A DNA stretch of 61,490 bases from Streptomyces ruber (GTDB lineage Bacteria > Actinomycetota > Actinomycetes > Streptomycetales > Streptomycetaceae), in NCBI RefSeq assembly GCF_014648075.1, contig NZ_BMQK01000027.1, positions 1-61,490 of the forward strand, given 5' to 3'. The notes below the pieces were generated by a model. That model saw only the letters and a program-made list of their open reading frames with translations, was not told the DNA's origin and did no database searches. The stretch's first letter is position 1. Each line of letters begins with the position of its first letter. The position numbers and the translations under genes are program-made. This document shows positions 44,315 to 52,959 of this stretch, piece after piece.

Positions 44315-44369
44315 GGTTGTCCCCTTGAGTGTTTTCGGGTGGTTGTCGTAGTCGTCAGTAGACTCCCCG

Positions 44370-44645
44370 ATGTGTAACCTGTCAAGTGCGGTTCAAGGGT
44401 TAGGGATGGCGGTCGGCCGTCGGCGGCAGGCCCACGCCGACCGGGCAGCCGCCAAAGGGCTGACCATTTCCCTGTCGCCTCCGGCACTGTGGTGCCGGCC
44501 CGGTTCGGCCGCGCGCTGGGCGTCTCCCGTACCCGGCTGTCGCACCACCTGGCGTGCCTGCGTGACTGCGGGCTGGTCGTCACCGTGTCCGGCGGCCGCC
44601 GACCGCCGTCGAGGAGGGCCGCGACGCCTGGCGGCGCAGGCACTC
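44370..44645 (+). pseudogene. Relic of an ArsR/CmtR-type regulator
   Basis: The rightward frame contains RALGVSRTRLSHHLACLRDC GLVVTVSGGRR, the recognition helix and wing of ArsR-family regulators (cf. LxxSRSxVSNHLACLRDCGLV). The N-terminal part before 44480 is in another frame and the C-terminal metal site is lost where the sequence runs into the neighbouring deacetylase gene. Confidence 0.6.
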
Positions 44646-44650
44646 GCGGT

Positions 44651-45448
44651 TCAGTCCGCGGCCGGTGGGGGACGGTCCGGGGGCGTGAGAAGGGTGCGCA
44701 GGTCGATGGCGCGGTAACCCCGGGCGGCGGTCGCGTCGAGGATGCGTGGCAGGGCCTGGGCGTCGATCACCTCGGTGCGGCCTTCGGAGGCGCCGACGTG
44801 CATCTGCAGGATCGCCCCCGGGCGCAGGGCGTCCAGGGCCCTGCGCACCGCGCGGTCCACGCTCATGCCGCCCTCGGTGCCCATCCACCCGTTGGTGTCG
44901 GTGGTGAACTCGATGTCCGCGAATCCCAGCCGGTTGACCTCCTCGATGTGGGCGGGGCTGGTCTCGCTGTAGGGGAAGCGGAAGAACGGGGTCAGGGCCC
45001 TCCCGGCACCGGCCGCGCGCAGGGCCCGGTCCGCGGCCCGGACCTCGTGGCGTCTCGCGGCCGCGCTCACGTCGGCGAAGCGGGGGTGGCTGTGGGAGTG
45101 GTTGCCCAGTCCGTGTCCCACGGCCGTGATCGCCCGCACCGTTTCGGGGAGCCGGTCGGCGAAGTCGCCGGTGAGGAAGAACGTGGCGGGCGCGCGTCGG
45201 CGGGCGAGCTCGGTGAGGACGTGTTCCAGTCCCGCGTCGTTCCAGGCCGCGTTGAAGGTCACCGCGATCACCCTCTCGCGGGTACGGATCACACGGTTCT
45301 CCGAGCCGAACAGCGCCCGCAGGCCCTCGCCGTCCACGGTCGGGAGCGGGATTCCGGCGATCGTCCACCGGGCGGCGAGCAGTCCGGCAGCCATTCCGAA
45401 CCGGCGGCGCGACAGGTGACGGCGGGGCGTGACAGGACGTGTTCCCAT
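44651..45448 (-). CDS. Polysaccharide deacetylase (NodB fold), Tat-exported
   Basis: A 265-residue protein. The N-terminus has SRRRFGMAAGLLAARW, a twin-arginine signal. The NodB domain shows VIAVTFNAAW (motif 1, normally TFDDG/TFDAAW), NHSHSHPRFAD (motif 2 with two zinc His), RFPYSETSPA (motif 3) and ILQMHVG. In motif 1 the catalytic-base Asp is Asn, so ordinary deacetylase activity may be reduced or absent. It would act on N-acetylated glycans outside the membrane. Alone in its transcript. Confidence 0.86.
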   Translation of the reverse strand: MGTRPVTPRRHLSRRRFGMAAGLLAARWTIAGIPLPTVDGEGLRALFGSENRVIRTRERVIAVTFNAAWNDAGLEHVLTELARRRAPATFFLTGDFADRLPETVRAITAVGHGLGNHSHSHPRFADVSAAARRHEVRAADRALRAAGAGRALTPFFRFPYSETSPAHIEEVNRLGFADIEFTTDTNGWMGTEGGMSVDRAVRRALDALRPGAILQMHVGASEGRTEVIDAQALPRILDATAARGYRAIDLRTLLTPPDRPPPAAD

Positions 45449-45614
45449 ACCGTCGCCATCGGCCGGCCGGTGTCGGCGCTTGAGCTCGTACGACGGCGTC
45501 GTCCGCGCGCCGCGTACACGCTGTGCCGCCGTACGCCCCGGTGTCCTCCAGCGCCACTGGAACCACCGCGATGCCTAGGCCGGTGCCCGATCCCCTCCTG
45601 CTGTCCCCCTGAGC

Positions 45615-46847
45615 TCAAGGTCTGCGGGCCAGGGTCGCCGTACGCAGCAGCCACTCGGCCGGACCGTACCGGTAACGCGCCGTCAGCCAGGCGCTGAGGG
45701 CGAGTTGACCCGCGTACAGGACGAGGCACCCGGCGAGCACGGCCGCCGCCCCGTGGTGGCCGTACCGGGCGAGGCCGTGGCCGGTGAAGACGAGGGCGAG
45801 GATCAGGGACTGGCCGAGATAGTTGGTCAGGGCCGTGCGTCCGGCCGGGGCCAGGGCCCGGCCCACCCGGCGGCCGGGTCCCGTGCGCAGCAGGAGCAGC
45901 AGCCCGCACACGTACGCGGCGGACAGCGCCGGGGCGGTGAGGACGCCGACGGCCGACCCCACGTGGTACCAGCGGGCGTCCAGCGGGCCGTTGCGGCAGA
46001 CGGCCATGACGATGCCGCCGGCCAGACCCACCGGCAGGCAGCGGGTGACGGTCCTGACCAGCGTCGCCCGGTGCCGCCCGGTGTCGGCGAGCAGCCCGCG
46101 CCGTCCGGCGACGAGCCCGGCCAGGAAGGCGGCGAGCATGCCGGCGCCGTAGACGACGCTCCACATCAACGAGGCACGCAGTTCCCGCAGATGGGCCCCG
46201 ATGACCGTGCCCGAGTCACCCCGGTAGGCGGTGGTCCACGGCTCCAGCGCGGCCTCGACCTCGCTCCGGCTCGGCGGCTCGGCGACGGCGAGGGTGAGCG
46301 CGCCGTAGGCCAGCAGGCAGACGACGGTGAGGACGACGAGCCCGGCGGCGGCCTGCAGCAGTCTGCGCGGAGCGATGTCCTGCACCGCGAACAGGGCGAG
46401 GCCCAGCACCGCGTACGACATCAGTACGTCCCCGGGGAAGAGCAGTGTCCCGTGGGCGAGGCCGAGCGCGAACAGGCAGCCGAGGCGGCGCAGGTGCCGG
46501 GACACGAAGGGGTGCCCGGCACGATCGGCGGACTGTCGCTGGAGGACGAAGCTGTAGCCGAACAGGAACGAGAACAGCAGGTGGAACTTCCCGGCGGCCA
46601 GGGCGGTGATCAGCCACTCCACACCCTCGTCGACCGGGCTGGGGACCGGTTCGCCGCCGCCCGCTCCGACGTGCGGTCCGGCGATCAGCAGGGCGTTGAC
46701 CGCCAGGATGCCGGACAGCGCGAACCCGCGCAGCACGTCGACCTCGTGCACCCGGGCCGTCCGTGACGGGTCCGCGTCATCGGGGTCGTCGGGTCGTGCG
46801 TGCGCTCGGCGCAGGGCACGCCCGGGCGACGGCGACGAGCTGCTCAC
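45615..46847 (-). CDS. DUF418 family membrane protein
   Basis: A 410-residue polytopic protein with about nine membrane segments. The start of the domain (VHEVDVLRGFALSGILAVNA), HLLFSFLFGYSFVLQRQ, FALGLAHGTLLFPGDVLMSY AVLG and the C-terminal GRTALTNYLGQSLILALVF plus YGPAEWLLR match DUF418. Members may export or modify envelope compounds; function is unproven. The 5' end overlaps the long 3' end of the PdxA2-like gene by 71 bp. Confidence 0.9.
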   Translation of the reverse strand: MSSSSPSPGRALRRAHARPDDPDDADPSRTARVHEVDVLRGFALSGILAVNALLIAGPHVGAGGGEPVPSPVDEGVEWLITALAAGKFHLLFSFLFGYSFVLQRQSADRAGHPFVSRHLRRLGCLFALGLAHGTLLFPGDVLMSYAVLGLALFAVQDIAPRRLLQAAAGLVVLTVVCLLAYGALTLAVAEPPSRSEVEAALEPWTTAYRGDSGTVIGAHLRELRASLMWSVVYGAGMLAAFLAGLVAGRRGLLADTGRHRATLVRTVTRCLPVGLAGGIVMAVCRNGPLDARWYHVGSAVGVLTAPALSAAYVCGLLLLLRTGPGRRVGRALAPAGRTALTNYLGQSLILALVFTGHGLARYGHHGAAAVLAGCLVLYAGQLALSAWLTARYRYGPAEWLLRTATLARRP

Positions 46848-48012
46848 AAGGGGCCTCCGGAACCACGGGAACCACGGCGCGGACCGCCGACGGACTCACC
46901 ACCTCACCACGTGCCCCTCCCGGCAACAACTCACCCCGGCAGGGGGGAACGGGCGCTGGGCCGGGGGCGCTGTCCCCCCGGCCCTGCGCCCGTGTGCCGT
47001 ACGGTGTCAGACCGCCGCCGCGCGACTGGCCCCCGATGCGGACCGCCAGGTCGTAGGCGTTCTGCACCGAGCCCGTGTTGGCCTTGGCCTGGCCCACGAT
47101 CTCGAAGGCGGTGCCGTGGGCCGGGGTGCAGATCGGCACCGGGAGGCCGCCGGCCATGGTGACGCCGCCGTCGAAGCAGATCAGCTTCATCGCGATCTGG
47201 CCCTGGTCGTGGTACATCGTCAGGATGCCGTCGAAGTCGCCGGCGCGGGCCCGCAGGAAGATGGTGTCCGAGGGGAACGGTCCCGTGAAGTCCGGCCCCC
47301 GCGCCGTCAGGTCGCCGACGGCAGGGGTGATGACGTCCAGCTCGTGGCGGCCGAACTTGCCGTTCTCCCCGGCGTGCGGGTTGAGCGCGCAGACGCCGAT
47401 GCGGGGCGCCTCGACGCCGGACTCGCGCAGCACCTGGTGCAGCAGCTCACCGGCCTCGACCACGTTCTCCCGGGTGATGCCCGCGTCCACCTCGGCGATG
47501 GAGACGTGCGAGGTGACCCGGGCGGTCCACAGGCCGGGCAGGATGTTCAGCTCGGAGGTGAAGGCGTCGACGCCCAGCACCTTCTCGAACCAGCGCAGTT
47601 CGTCGTTCTCCGTCATCCCGGCCAGGTGCAGCGAGGTCTTGTTGAGCGGCGCGAACAGGATGGCGTGCACCTCGCCCCGGCCCGCCATGTCCAGCGCGGT
47701 ACGGAGGTTGGCGAGGGCCCAGCGGCCGCCGGCCTCGGTGGCGGTGCGCCGCTCGAACTCCCCGGCGGGGCGGTGCGCGCTGTTGTCGTGCAGCAGCGGG
47801 ACGCCCGGGGTGTACTCGGTGGCGTATTCGACGGTCAGGCCCGCGTCGTCACCGGCGCTCTTCAGTTCGGCCTCGTCGGAGATCAGCACGATGTCCGCGG
47901 CGGCGGTGTTCCCGGGGACGGACAGCAGCTTGGCGATCAGCTCGGGGCCGGTGCCGGCGGGGTCGCCGAGGGTGACCGCGACGCGGGGACGGCGGGAGGT
48001 GGTGGTGCTCAT
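46777..48012 (-). CDS. pdxA2: PdxA2-like 4-phospho-threonate/erythronate dehydrogenase with extended C-terminus
   Basis: A 411-residue protein. Residues 1-335 are a complete PdxA-family dehydrogenase: VAVTLGDPAGTGPELIAKLL, FAPLNKTSLHLAG, ALNPHAGENGKFG, TMYHDQGQIAMK and TPAHGTAFEIVGQAKANTGS (His/Asp metal sites). Relatives end soon after this; here about 75 Pro/Gly/Arg-rich residues follow and overlap the DUF418 start, so the original stop seems lost. PdxA2 proteins act in four-carbon acid-sugar catabolism with a DUF1537 kinase. The start overlaps the tctA stop by 4 bp, which supports an acid-sugar uptake role. No kinase gene remains. Confidence 0.87.
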   Translation of the reverse strand: MSTTTSRRPRVAVTLGDPAGTGPELIAKLLSVPGNTAAADIVLISDEAELKSAGDDAGLTVEYATEYTPGVPLLHDNSAHRPAGEFERRTATEAGGRWALANLRTALDMAGRGEVHAILFAPLNKTSLHLAGMTENDELRWFEKVLGVDAFTSELNILPGLWTARVTSHVSIAEVDAGITRENVVEAGELLHQVLRESGVEAPRIGVCALNPHAGENGKFGRHELDVITPAVGDLTARGPDFTGPFPSDTIFLRARAGDFDGILTMYHDQGQIAMKLICFDGGVTMAGGLPVPICTPAHGTAFEIVGQAKANTGSVQNAYDLAVRIGGQSRGGGLTPYGTRAQGRGDSAPGPAPVPPCRGELLPGGARGEVVSPSAVRAVVPVVPEAPCEQLVAVARACPAPSARTTRRPR

Positions 48013-49181
48013 GACTGCCTTTCCTGGGCGGATGCGGTGGAGGAGGGGTGCCGTGACGGTTGGCGGGGCACGGGCTCGTCGGACGGGGGTGGGGTGTTGT
48101 CGCCGGGCGGGGCGTCATCGGGGGTGGCGCCGTCGTCGGCCGGTGTGGTGCCGGGCGCGGGGGAGCCGGGGTCCGGGGTGCCCGTACCGGGGCCTCCCGT
48201 GCCGGAACCGGGGGTATCCGGCGCCGCGTCCCGGTCGCGGCGCAGGGCCTTGACGGCCACCGGACCCGCGACCAGGACGGCGGCGAGCACCAGGATGACG
48301 ATGGCGGCCGGGCTGGCGAGGACGGTCGGCAGGACCGTGCCCTCGCCGAGCGCGGACGTCTGCACCAGCGCCTTCTCGAACAGCGGGCCGATGACCAGGC
48401 CGAGGACCAGCGGCGCGACGGGGAGGTTCAGCCGCTTCATGGCGTAGCCGACCAGACCGATGACGATCACGATCCACACGCTCAGCATGCTGTTCTTGAC
48501 CGAGTAGGCCCCGACCAGGCTGGTCACGATGATCAGCGGGTACATGATCGCGTACCGCACGCGCAGCAGCTGCGCGAGGACCGGCGCGAGGGGCAGGTTC
48601 AGCGCCGGCAGGATGAAGATGCCGATGAAGAACGAGGCGAGCAGGCCCCATACCAGCGTGGGCTGGTTCTCGAACAGCAGCGGGCCGGGCTGGATGCCGT
48701 AGATGAGGGAGGCGCCGAGCAGTACGGCGGTGGTGGCGCCGCCGGGCACGCCGAGCACCAGGGTGGGCACGAAGTTGGCGTTGGAGGCGGAGTTGGTGGC
48801 CGCGTCCGGGGCGACGACGCCCTCGATCGCGCCGGTGCCCAGCTTGTGCCGGTTCTTCGAGAAGCGCTTCTCCGCGCCGTACGCCATGAAGGACGCCAGC
48901 GTCGTACCGGCGCCGGGCAGGCAGCCGAGGAGGAAGCCGACGACGGTGCCGCGGACGGTCGCCGGAGCGGCCCGCTTCAGGTCCTCCTTCTTCAGCAGCA
49001 GGTCGCGGAAGCGGGCCCGGATGGGCTCGGCCATGCCGGTGTGCAGCTGGTTGAGCAGCTCGCCGATGGCGAAGAGGCCGATCATCACCTCGACGTAGGG
49101 GAAGCCGCCGAACAGGTCGATCTGGCCGAAGGTGTAGCGCGGGGTGCCGCTGCCGACGTCGACGCCGATGCAGGCGATATC
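48009..49181 (-). pseudogene. tctA: 5'-truncated tripartite tricarboxylate transporter TctA
   Basis: The frame begins as TctA at about 49181 (DIACIGVDVGSGTPRYTFG) and continues through KLGTGAIEGVVAPDAATNSA, VPTLVLGVPGGATTAVLLGA and ENQPTLVWGLLASFFIGI, ending with a Pro/Gly/Thr-rich tail. Full-length TctA has about 500 residues; here the first ~170, several helices, are absent, and the sequence upstream is unrelated. The tctB and tctC genes are also missing. The protein would have no start of its own. The following gene (pdxA2) overlaps by 4 bp. Confidence 0.82.
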
Positions 49182-49340
49182 GAGGCGACGACGGCGCGGC
49201 TGTCGGACCCGGCCCCGGTCTTCGCGGGCGGCCGCGGCTGCCGGGCCTGCTTCCTCACCACGGCGCCGACGGGGCTGCGGGTGGAACTGGTGCAGCCCCG
49301 GGAGCCCGGCACGGCGGCGGAGGCGCTCCGGTACCGGTGA
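49176..49340 (+). pseudogene. C-terminal relic of a VOC (glyoxalase-fold) protein
   Basis: The rightward frame reads DIEATTARLSDPAPVFAGGR, GCRACFLTTAPTGLRVELVQ PREPGTAAEALRYR and a stop. The DIEAT.ARL helix and GLRVELVQP strand are the last beta-alpha-beta module of VOC proteins. The first module is missing. It begins at the same point where tctA is broken. Confidence 0.6.
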
Positions 49341-49490
49341 CGGGGGTGCCGGGGCGTAGAGCGGGCGTCCTGCTGTCGAGGACGCCCCCGGGCCGCGCGG
49401 AAGATCCCGCCCCCGCGCGGCCCGGCCGGCCGTGCGGTGCCCATGCGTGGGCACGGTTCACCTTCTCCCGGGCGGCCGGCCGCCGGAGGA

Positions 49491-50513
49491 TCACGTGGCC
49501 GGTGATTGTGCCTGTGCGTAGACCGGGCGGGACATGCAGCGGGGTCCCCCGGTCCCTTTGACCAGTTCGCTCCCGGGCACGGTGGTGAGGTGGACGCCGT
49601 GCGCGCGGAGGGTGCGCACCACGGGCCGGCACAGGTCGTAGCCGATGGCGGTGCCCGGGCCGAGGCAGAGGTGGTTGCAGGCCTCCTGCAGCCGGGCGGC
49701 GCGCTGCTCGGTGCGCACGACCGTCATGCCCGCTTCCTCGAACGATCGCAGGAGATCGAGAGGCCGGGGGCCGGTGCTGTCCCAGTGGGTGGCGGACACG
49801 ATGTTGTCCGGCGCGGCGACGACGAGGGTGTCGCTGAGGGGCAGGAGGGTGCCGTCGAGGTTGAGGCTGCCGGGGGCGAGCTCGACGGCGATCACTTCGT
49901 CGGCGTGGCCGGGCAGCAGCGCCTCGCACAGACGCGGCACGGTGGCGAGGGTGGTGCGGGGGCCGTGGCCGAGCAGGACGCAGCGGCGCCCGTCGCGGAC
50001 GAAGGGGATGAGATCGCCGCCCTCCAGCACGGTGCCGGGCCGCTGCTCCCAGTCCAGGCGGGTCAGACCGAGCCGCTCGAGTGCGGCGGCCATGGTGGCC
50101 TCCTCCGGGCGGCGCAACGGCTCGGCCATGCGGGCGGGCAGGTACCGGGTGGGGGCCCAGGGCAGGGTGATCGCCGCGTCCCGGACGTACATCTGGTTGG
50201 GGTTGGTGCAGGCCTGGGCGAACCACGGCGTGTCCCCGACCAGCGACTGCAGCGTGATCACCGTGACACCCGCACGGGCGATGGCCCGGACGAAGGCGTC
50301 GTGCTCCTCCCCGGCCCGGCGCGGATTCACCCGCTCACGGAACAGGTGGCGGTGCTGCGTCCGGCGCGGCGGGGCGGTGCTCAGCTCGTCGAACGCCCCC
50401 AGCGGCGCCGGATTGTGCACGATCACCGCCCAGGGGCGGGCGGAATGCTCAGCCACCGGCATGTTCCCCGGCCCCGGAGCACCCGGTGAGCGGCTGTTCC
50501 TCTGCTCCGTCAT
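49491..50513 (-). CDS. Arginine deiminase/amidinotransferase superfamily enzyme
   Basis: A 340-residue protein of the guanidine-modifying (pentein) fold. It shows TNPNQMYVRDAAITLP (substrate Asp), LEGGDLIPF, the catalytic His region LDGTLLPLSD and the catalytic Cys motif KGTGGPRCMSRPVY. The GGPRCMS end is that of arginine deiminases and related enzymes. N-terminal 30 residues are atypical, so the ATG at 50462 may be the true start. It is a single gene without carbamate kinase or ornithine transcarbamylase, so it is not a classical arginine-deiminase energy operon. Substrate is uncertain. Confidence 0.82.
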   Translation of the reverse strand: MTEQRNSRSPGAPGPGNMPVAEHSARPWAVIVHNPAPLGAFDELSTAPPRRTQHRHLFRERVNPRRAGEEHDAFVRAIARAGVTVITLQSLVGDTPWFAQACTNPNQMYVRDAAITLPWAPTRYLPARMAEPLRRPEEATMAAALERLGLTRLDWEQRPGTVLEGGDLIPFVRDGRRCVLLGHGPRTTLATVPRLCEALLPGHADEVIAVELAPGSLNLDGTLLPLSDTLVVAAPDNIVSATHWDSTGPRPLDLLRSFEEAGMTVVRTEQRAARLQEACNHLCLGPGTAIGYDLCRPVVRTLRAHGVHLTTVPGSELVKGTGGPRCMSRPVYAQAQSPAT

Positions 50514-50702
50514 ACGGGGAGCATCGCCGGAGCACCAGGCAGGCGAACCTCCGCCGGGCGGGGCCCGGGGTCACTCATGCGGGTTCTCGGACGGGCGCGA
50601 GCGCTTGGGAGCGCGCGGCATACGAAAAAAAGCACATGAAGCGGGGGATATCGGTCATCGGACAGCGGCCCATCGGCCCCGGAATCCAGGGGAGACACAC
50701 TC

Positions 50703-51509
50703 ATGCTGATCGTCACGGTCGTGGTGGCTGCGGCCGCCCTGCTGGTGGGCATCGCCCTCCAACGCGTTCTGCGCCGGCGGGAGAGCACCGCGGACGACGC
50801 CGGGCTGTCGGTGAAGGATCTGGTGGGGCCGGTCCAGACGCTCACCGTGCTGATCCTGGCCTTCGTGCTGGCCACCGCCGCCTCCTCCTACGGCAAGGCG
50901 GAGGAGGCCGTCCGCTCCGAGGCCAACGCCGTGGACAAGCTGGCGGAGGTGACCGACTACGTGCCCGCCGCCGCGCAGCGCAGCCGGCTGCTGGGCGACA
51001 TCGTCTGCTACACCCGTGCGGTGCGGCACTTCGAATGGCCCGCCATGGCCGACGGCACCGACTCCGCCGTCCCGAGTGTCTGGAGCACCGACCTGCGCCG
51101 CGTCTTCAAGGAGGTGGGGACCGACCAGCCGGCCTTCGGCATGCTGGTGTCGGCCGACGACGACCGTTCCCGGGCGCGGCAGGCCCGGCTGTCGGAGGCG
51201 ACCGCGTCGGTGCCGCCCGCGGTGTACTGGTTCATGCTCCTGCTGCTGGCCGTCACCATCGTCTCCCTGGCGCTGTGCATTCCCCGGCGCAACAACCGGC
51301 CGCAGATCGCGGCCCTGGCCGTGGCGACCGTGCTGCTGACGGCCACCCTCGCGCTCGTCCACGACACCGAGCGCCCGTTCGGTGGCCTGGTCGGCGTCGA
51401 CGCCACCGCCATCACCGACGTCCAGCGGCAGGCCACCCGCGACTACCAGGCCGACAACCCGGACGGCACCCTGCCCTGCACCACCGACGGGGACAAGACC
51501 GACAGCTGA
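50703..51509 (+). CDS. DUF4239/bestrophin-like membrane protein
   Basis: A 268-residue protein with an N-terminal membrane segment, a second one after LSVKDLVGPVQTLTVLILAF, an extracytoplasmic or cytosolic helical domain with SYGKAEEAVRSEANAVDKL and two C-terminal membrane segments (YWFMLLLLAVTIVSLALCIP; IAALAVATVLLTATLALVHD). This is the DUF4239 pattern, related to bestrophin-like channels. A 10-bp stem terminator follows at 51508-51544. Function unproven. Confidence 0.8.
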   Translation: MLIVTVVVAAAALLVGIALQRVLRRRESTADDAGLSVKDLVGPVQTLTVLILAFVLATAASSYGKAEEAVRSEANAVDKLAEVTDYVPAAAQRSRLLGDIVCYTRAVRHFEWPAMADGTDSAVPSVWSTDLRRVFKEVGTDQPAFGMLVSADDDRSRARQARLSEATASVPPAVYWFMLLLLAVTIVSLALCIPRRNNRPQIAALAVATVLLTATLALVHDTERPFGGLVGVDATAITDVQRQATRDYQADNPDGTLPCTTDGDKTDS

Positions 51510-51544
51510 GGACCGGGACCTGGCCGTCCGGCCGCCCGGTCCTC
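51508..51544 (+). terminator. Terminator after the DUF4239 gene
   Basis: gaggaccggg (51508-51517) pairs perfectly with cccggtcctc (51535-51544), starting at the stop codon. Confidence 0.65.
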
Positions 51545-51753
51545 GGGCGGACGGGCTTCGCGCTGGAGCTCGGGGCACTGCCTTGCGTGGGCGGTGTGCG
51601 CGGTGTCGCGTGGTGGGCGGGGTGTGCGTGGGGTGTGCGGTGGTGCCGGAGTGTCCCCCGAACGGCCCGTTTCGGCTGGGCGGCGACCGGCCTCCCTCTC
51701 ATGATGGGCGAGAGGGCGCCGGAGCGTTCGTACCTGGCTGGGAGGTGGGCGCT

Positions 51754-52959
51754 GTGTCCGAGGACGTGAGGGTCTGGCCCCGGGTCGAGCTTCGTGGCGT
51801 CGATCTGGATCCCATGATGACCGAGCTGCTCGGGGAGAAACGGGCGTCGAAGGTCCGGTTCGCGTACGGCTCCGTGCCCGCCTGGGTGCTCACCCGGTAC
51901 GAGGACGTGAGGTCGGTGACGTCCGACGCCCGGTTCAGCCGGGCGGCCGCCTGGCACGTGGACAGCACGCGCATCACCGAGCTGAGGGCCCCCATCAAGG
52001 GCGACATGACGTACCAGGACGGGGCTGCGCATGCCCGGGTCCGGCGGCAGATGGCGAAGGCCTTCACCCCCGCCCGTACCGAGGCGCTGGCCCTGGCCGC
52101 GGAGCGGGTGTGCGAGACGCTGGTGGACTCCCTCCTCCGCCAGGGGCCACCGGCCGACCTGGTGGACGATCTGGCCTCGCCGTTCGCCCTGGAGACCGCC
52201 TGGGGCATGGTCGGGGTGCCCGCCGCCGACCGGGAGGGACCTCTGCGCGACTGCTTCGAGACGGTGTTCTCCTCGGGAGCCGATCCGCAGCGGGTGCACG
52301 ACGCCCAGGAGGCGCTGCGGCGGCTGTTCCAGGGGCTGGTGTCCGCCGCGCGCGGGAGAGGGGCCGCCGGCGGGTCCGGTGAGGATCTGATCACGGTCCT
52401 GACGGAGCCCGCGGGCGGGCTGAGCGACGAGGAGATCGTGGCCAACGCCTACAAGAGCATGCAGTCGGCGTGGCGCGGCATCCGCAACCACAGCGCCAAC
52501 CTGCTCTACGTCCTCCTCACACACCCTGCCGAGACCGCCTGGCTGCGGGCGCACCCGGAGGCGTGGCCGGCGGCCGTCGACGAGCTGGTGCGCTTCGTGC
52601 CCCGGCTGGCGGGATGCGGCGTCGAGCGGATCGCCACCGAGGACGTCGACATCGCGGGGGTCACCGTCCGGCGGGGCGAGCCGGTGTACGTCTCCTACGC
52701 GTCGGCCAACCGGGACGAGCGTGCCTTCCCCGACCCCCACCGGCTCGATCTGCGGCGCGCGGGCAACCCCCACCTCGCCTACGGCCACGGCCCGCATCGC
52801 TGCCCCGCGTCCTCGATCGCGCACCGGGAACTGGGCACGCTCGTCGGGGCGTTCGTCAGCCGCCTGCCCACGGCTCGTCCGGCGGTTCCGGAGGACCGGC
52901 TCGAGTGGCGGACCACGGACATCCTGCGCGGGCCCCGGCATCTGCCGGTGACGTGGTGA
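51754..52959 (+). CDS. Cytochrome P450 with atypical I-helix
   Basis: A 401-residue bacterial P450. The heme loop is LAYGHGPHRCPASSIAHREL with Cys350; the K-helix ExxR is DELVRF; QDGAAHARVRRQMAKAFTPAR is the C-helix with the heme-propionate residues. The I-helix region reads KSMQSAWRGIRNHSANLL, without the usual Ala-Gly-x-Asp/Glu-Thr acid-alcohol pair, so oxygen activation may differ from ordinary hydroxylases. GTG at 51754 has GGGAGG about 9 bp upstream. The stop overlaps the next start, so all three oxygenase-cassette genes are probably co-translated. Substrate unknown; an amino acid or dipeptide is a guess from neighbours. Confidence 0.92.
   Translation: MSEDVRVWPRVELRGVDLDPMMTELLGEKRASKVRFAYGSVPAWVLTRYEDVRSVTSDARFSRAAAWHVDSTRITELRAPIKGDMTYQDGAAHARVRRQMAKAFTPARTEALALAAERVCETLVDSLLRQGPPADLVDDLASPFALETAWGMVGVPAADREGPLRDCFETVFSSGADPQRVHDAQEALRRLFQGLVSAARGRGAAGGSGEDLITVLTEPAGGLSDEEIVANAYKSMQSAWRGIRNHSANLLYVLLTHPAETAWLRAHPEAWPAAVDELVRFVPRLAGCGVERIATEDVDIAGVTVRRGEPVYVSYASANRDERAFPDPHRLDLRRAGNPHLAYGHGPHRCPASSIAHRELGTLVGAFVSRLPTARPAVPEDRLEWRTTDILRGPRHLPVTW

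Noticed and set aside
49491..50513. An arginine deiminase energy pathway
   Set aside because: No carbamate kinase, ornithine carbamoyltransferase or arginine/ornithine antiporter is nearby, so only the enzyme superfamily is assigned.
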